Below are positions 63,195-64,000 of a stretch of DNA of 64,000 bases, piece by piece; position 1 is the stretch's first letter, and each line of letters opens with the position of its first letter. The translations under genes were made by a program, and so were the position numbers. Source of the DNA: Variovorax paradoxus (lineage in GTDB: Bacteria; Pseudomonadota; Gammaproteobacteria; Burkholderiales; Burkholderiaceae_C); the NCBI RefSeq assembly GCF_029919115.1, contig NZ_CP123990.1, positions 3,870,501 through 3,934,500 of the forward strand, in the 5' to 3' direction. The notes under the pieces are model-generated. The model ran no database searches, was not told where the DNA came from, and worked only from the letters and a program-made list of their open reading frames with translations.

Positions 63195-64000
63195 ATGATC
63201 AACGAGCTCAGAACCTTCATTGCCGTGTGCCGGCACGGCACGTTTGCCGCCGCGGGCGAGCGCATCGGCCTGACGCAATCGGCCGTCAGCAGCCAGATCA
63301 AGCGGCTCGAAGAGGCGCTGGGCTTCGAGCTCTTCGACCGGACCGGCCGGTCGGCCACGTTGAATGCAGCGGGCGAGACGACGCTGGGACGCGCGGAAGA
63401 AATCTGCGCGCTCTATGCAAAGCTCGGCGAGCTGCCAGAGGACGCCGCCCACGGCGGGCTGCTGCGGATCGGCGCCATTGCCTCGACGCAGTCGACGCTG
63501 CTGGCGCGTGCGCTTGCCAGCCTGCGCAGCGAGCTTCCGCAACTTCGCGTGCATGTGTCGCCCGGCGTGTCGATGCGGCTGATGGACGACCTGGACGCCG
63601 GTGTCATCGACGCGGCGGTGATCATCAGGCCGCCCTTCGGCATTCTTCCGGACCTGACGTGGCAATCGCTGGTGCATGAGCCGTACGTGCTCATTGCACC
63701 CAAGAAAATGCCGGGCAAAGACTGGCGCACCCTCATCCAGGAGCAACCGTTCCTGCGCTACGACCGCGCTTCGTTCGGCGGACGCATGGTGGAACGGTTC
63801 CTGCGCCGCGAAGGCATCGTCGTCAGCGATTCCATCGAGCTCGACGAAATACCCGGGCTCATCCACATGACATCCAAGGGGCTGGGCGTTGCCCTGGTGC
63901 CGTTGGTCGAGGCGCACCTTCCGCTGCCTGCGAGCGTTCGCGTGCTCTCGCTCGGAGAGCTCACGTTCTACAGGGAGGTGGGCCTTCTCCAACGAAAGCC
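63195..64000 (+). CDS. LysR-family transcriptional regulator (3' end cut by window)
   Basis: At least 268 residues, open to the window end. ATG 63195 starts MINELRTFIAVCRHGTFAAA, and the winged helix continues GERIGLTQSAVSSQIKRLEE. The effector domain begins near GGLLRIGAIASTQSTLLARA and reaches the second lobe (SKGLGVALVPLVEAHLPLPA). It lies 68 bases after the GltI-like gene on the same strand. Its target cannot be decided because its downstream neighbour is outside the window. Confidence 0.92.
   Translation, partial: MINELRTFIAVCRHGTFAAAGERIGLTQSAVSSQIKRLEEALGFELFDRTGRSATLNAAGETTLGRAEEICALYAKLGELPEDAAHGGLLRIGAIASTQSTLLARALASLRSELPQLRVHVSPGVSMRLMDDLDAGVIDAAVIIRPPFGILPDLTWQSLVHEPYVLIAPKKMPGKDWRTLIQEQPFLRYDRASFGGRMVERFLRREGIVVSDSIELDEIPGLIHMTSKGLGVALVPLVEAHLPLPASVRVLSLGELTFYREVGLLQRK

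Overview
This window looks like part of the chromosome of a Comamonadaceae/Burkholderiales bacterium, most like Variovorax. It is very GC-rich and encodes two Bug-family (TctC-type) solute-binding proteins, a LIV-type ABC cluster flanked by acyl-CoA ligase-like genes, PQQ dehydrogenases and many LysR/ROK/AcoR-type regulators. The genus is an inference from gene content and codon use, not a database match. I see no rRNA, tRNA, CRISPR, prophage or transposase gene.

Layout. 1-2.0 kb: end of an operon with a ferritin-like protein and a GT-B glycosyltransferase. 2.0-6.8 kb (minus strand): a glycine-rich lipoprotein, htpG with an inserted linker, a periplasmic binding protein and a LysR regulator. 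6.9-8.8 kb: a quinone-oxidoreductase-like MDR enzyme (divergent from LysR) and aqpZ. 8.8-11.4 kb (minus): a QseB/PmrA-like two-component pair with a recognisable direct-repeat operator, and a small exported repeat protein. 11.4-13.4 kb: an AlkZ/YcaQ-family protein and an RNA pseudouridine synthase. 13.4-15.7 kb: three overlapping genes (MGDG-synthase-like glycosyltransferase, membrane protein, Cys-phosphatase). 15.8-16.9 kb: a second MDR enzyme.

16.9-25.2 kb (minus): the potassium-starvation locus, read as a 46-codon small membrane gene, kdpF, kdpA, kdpB, kdpC, kdpD, kdpE. As given, kdpD is broken by two exact 67-bp tandem duplications. 25.4-26.7 kb: a SufR-like iron-sulphur regulator and Fe-superoxide dismutase. 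26.7-31.9 kb: a VOC protein, a Bug protein, a B3-type metallo-beta-lactamase-fold lipoprotein, and a minus-strand Crp/Fnr-hypothetical-SDR-hypothetical operon. 31.9-40.8 kb: AMP-ligase, livG, livH, livM, binding protein, livF and a PaaK-like gene; a ligase gene at each end suggests uptake and CoA activation of an acid rather than simple amino-acid uptake. Three structured non-coding elements sit between its genes.

40.8-47.4 kb: a membrane protein, a divergent pair made of a citrate-synthase-like enzyme and a helix-turn-helix/citrate-synthase fusion, a PfpI-type protein, an M48 metallopeptidase fused to a type IV pilin-like domain, and a second Bug protein ending in a strong terminator. 47.5-50.7 kb: a DUF3142-like protein overlapping a large exported protein. 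50.7-56.7 kb: two PQQ dehydrogenases around an AcoR-like regulator that lacks an AAA+ domain. 56.9-61.6 kb (minus): a xylose-type ABC system (xylF, permease, one-domain ATPase) with a ROK regulator and an operator that closely resembles xylO of Bacillus. 61.8-64 kb: a VOC protein, a GltI-like binding protein and a LysR gene cut by the window end.

The most unusual items are the M48-pilin fusion, the HTH-citrate synthase fusion with its divergent partner and operator, a two-copy MITE-like element lying inside two ABC-transporter operons, and the kdp small gene. The kdpD damage is probably an assembly artefact and should be checked before any biology is read into it.
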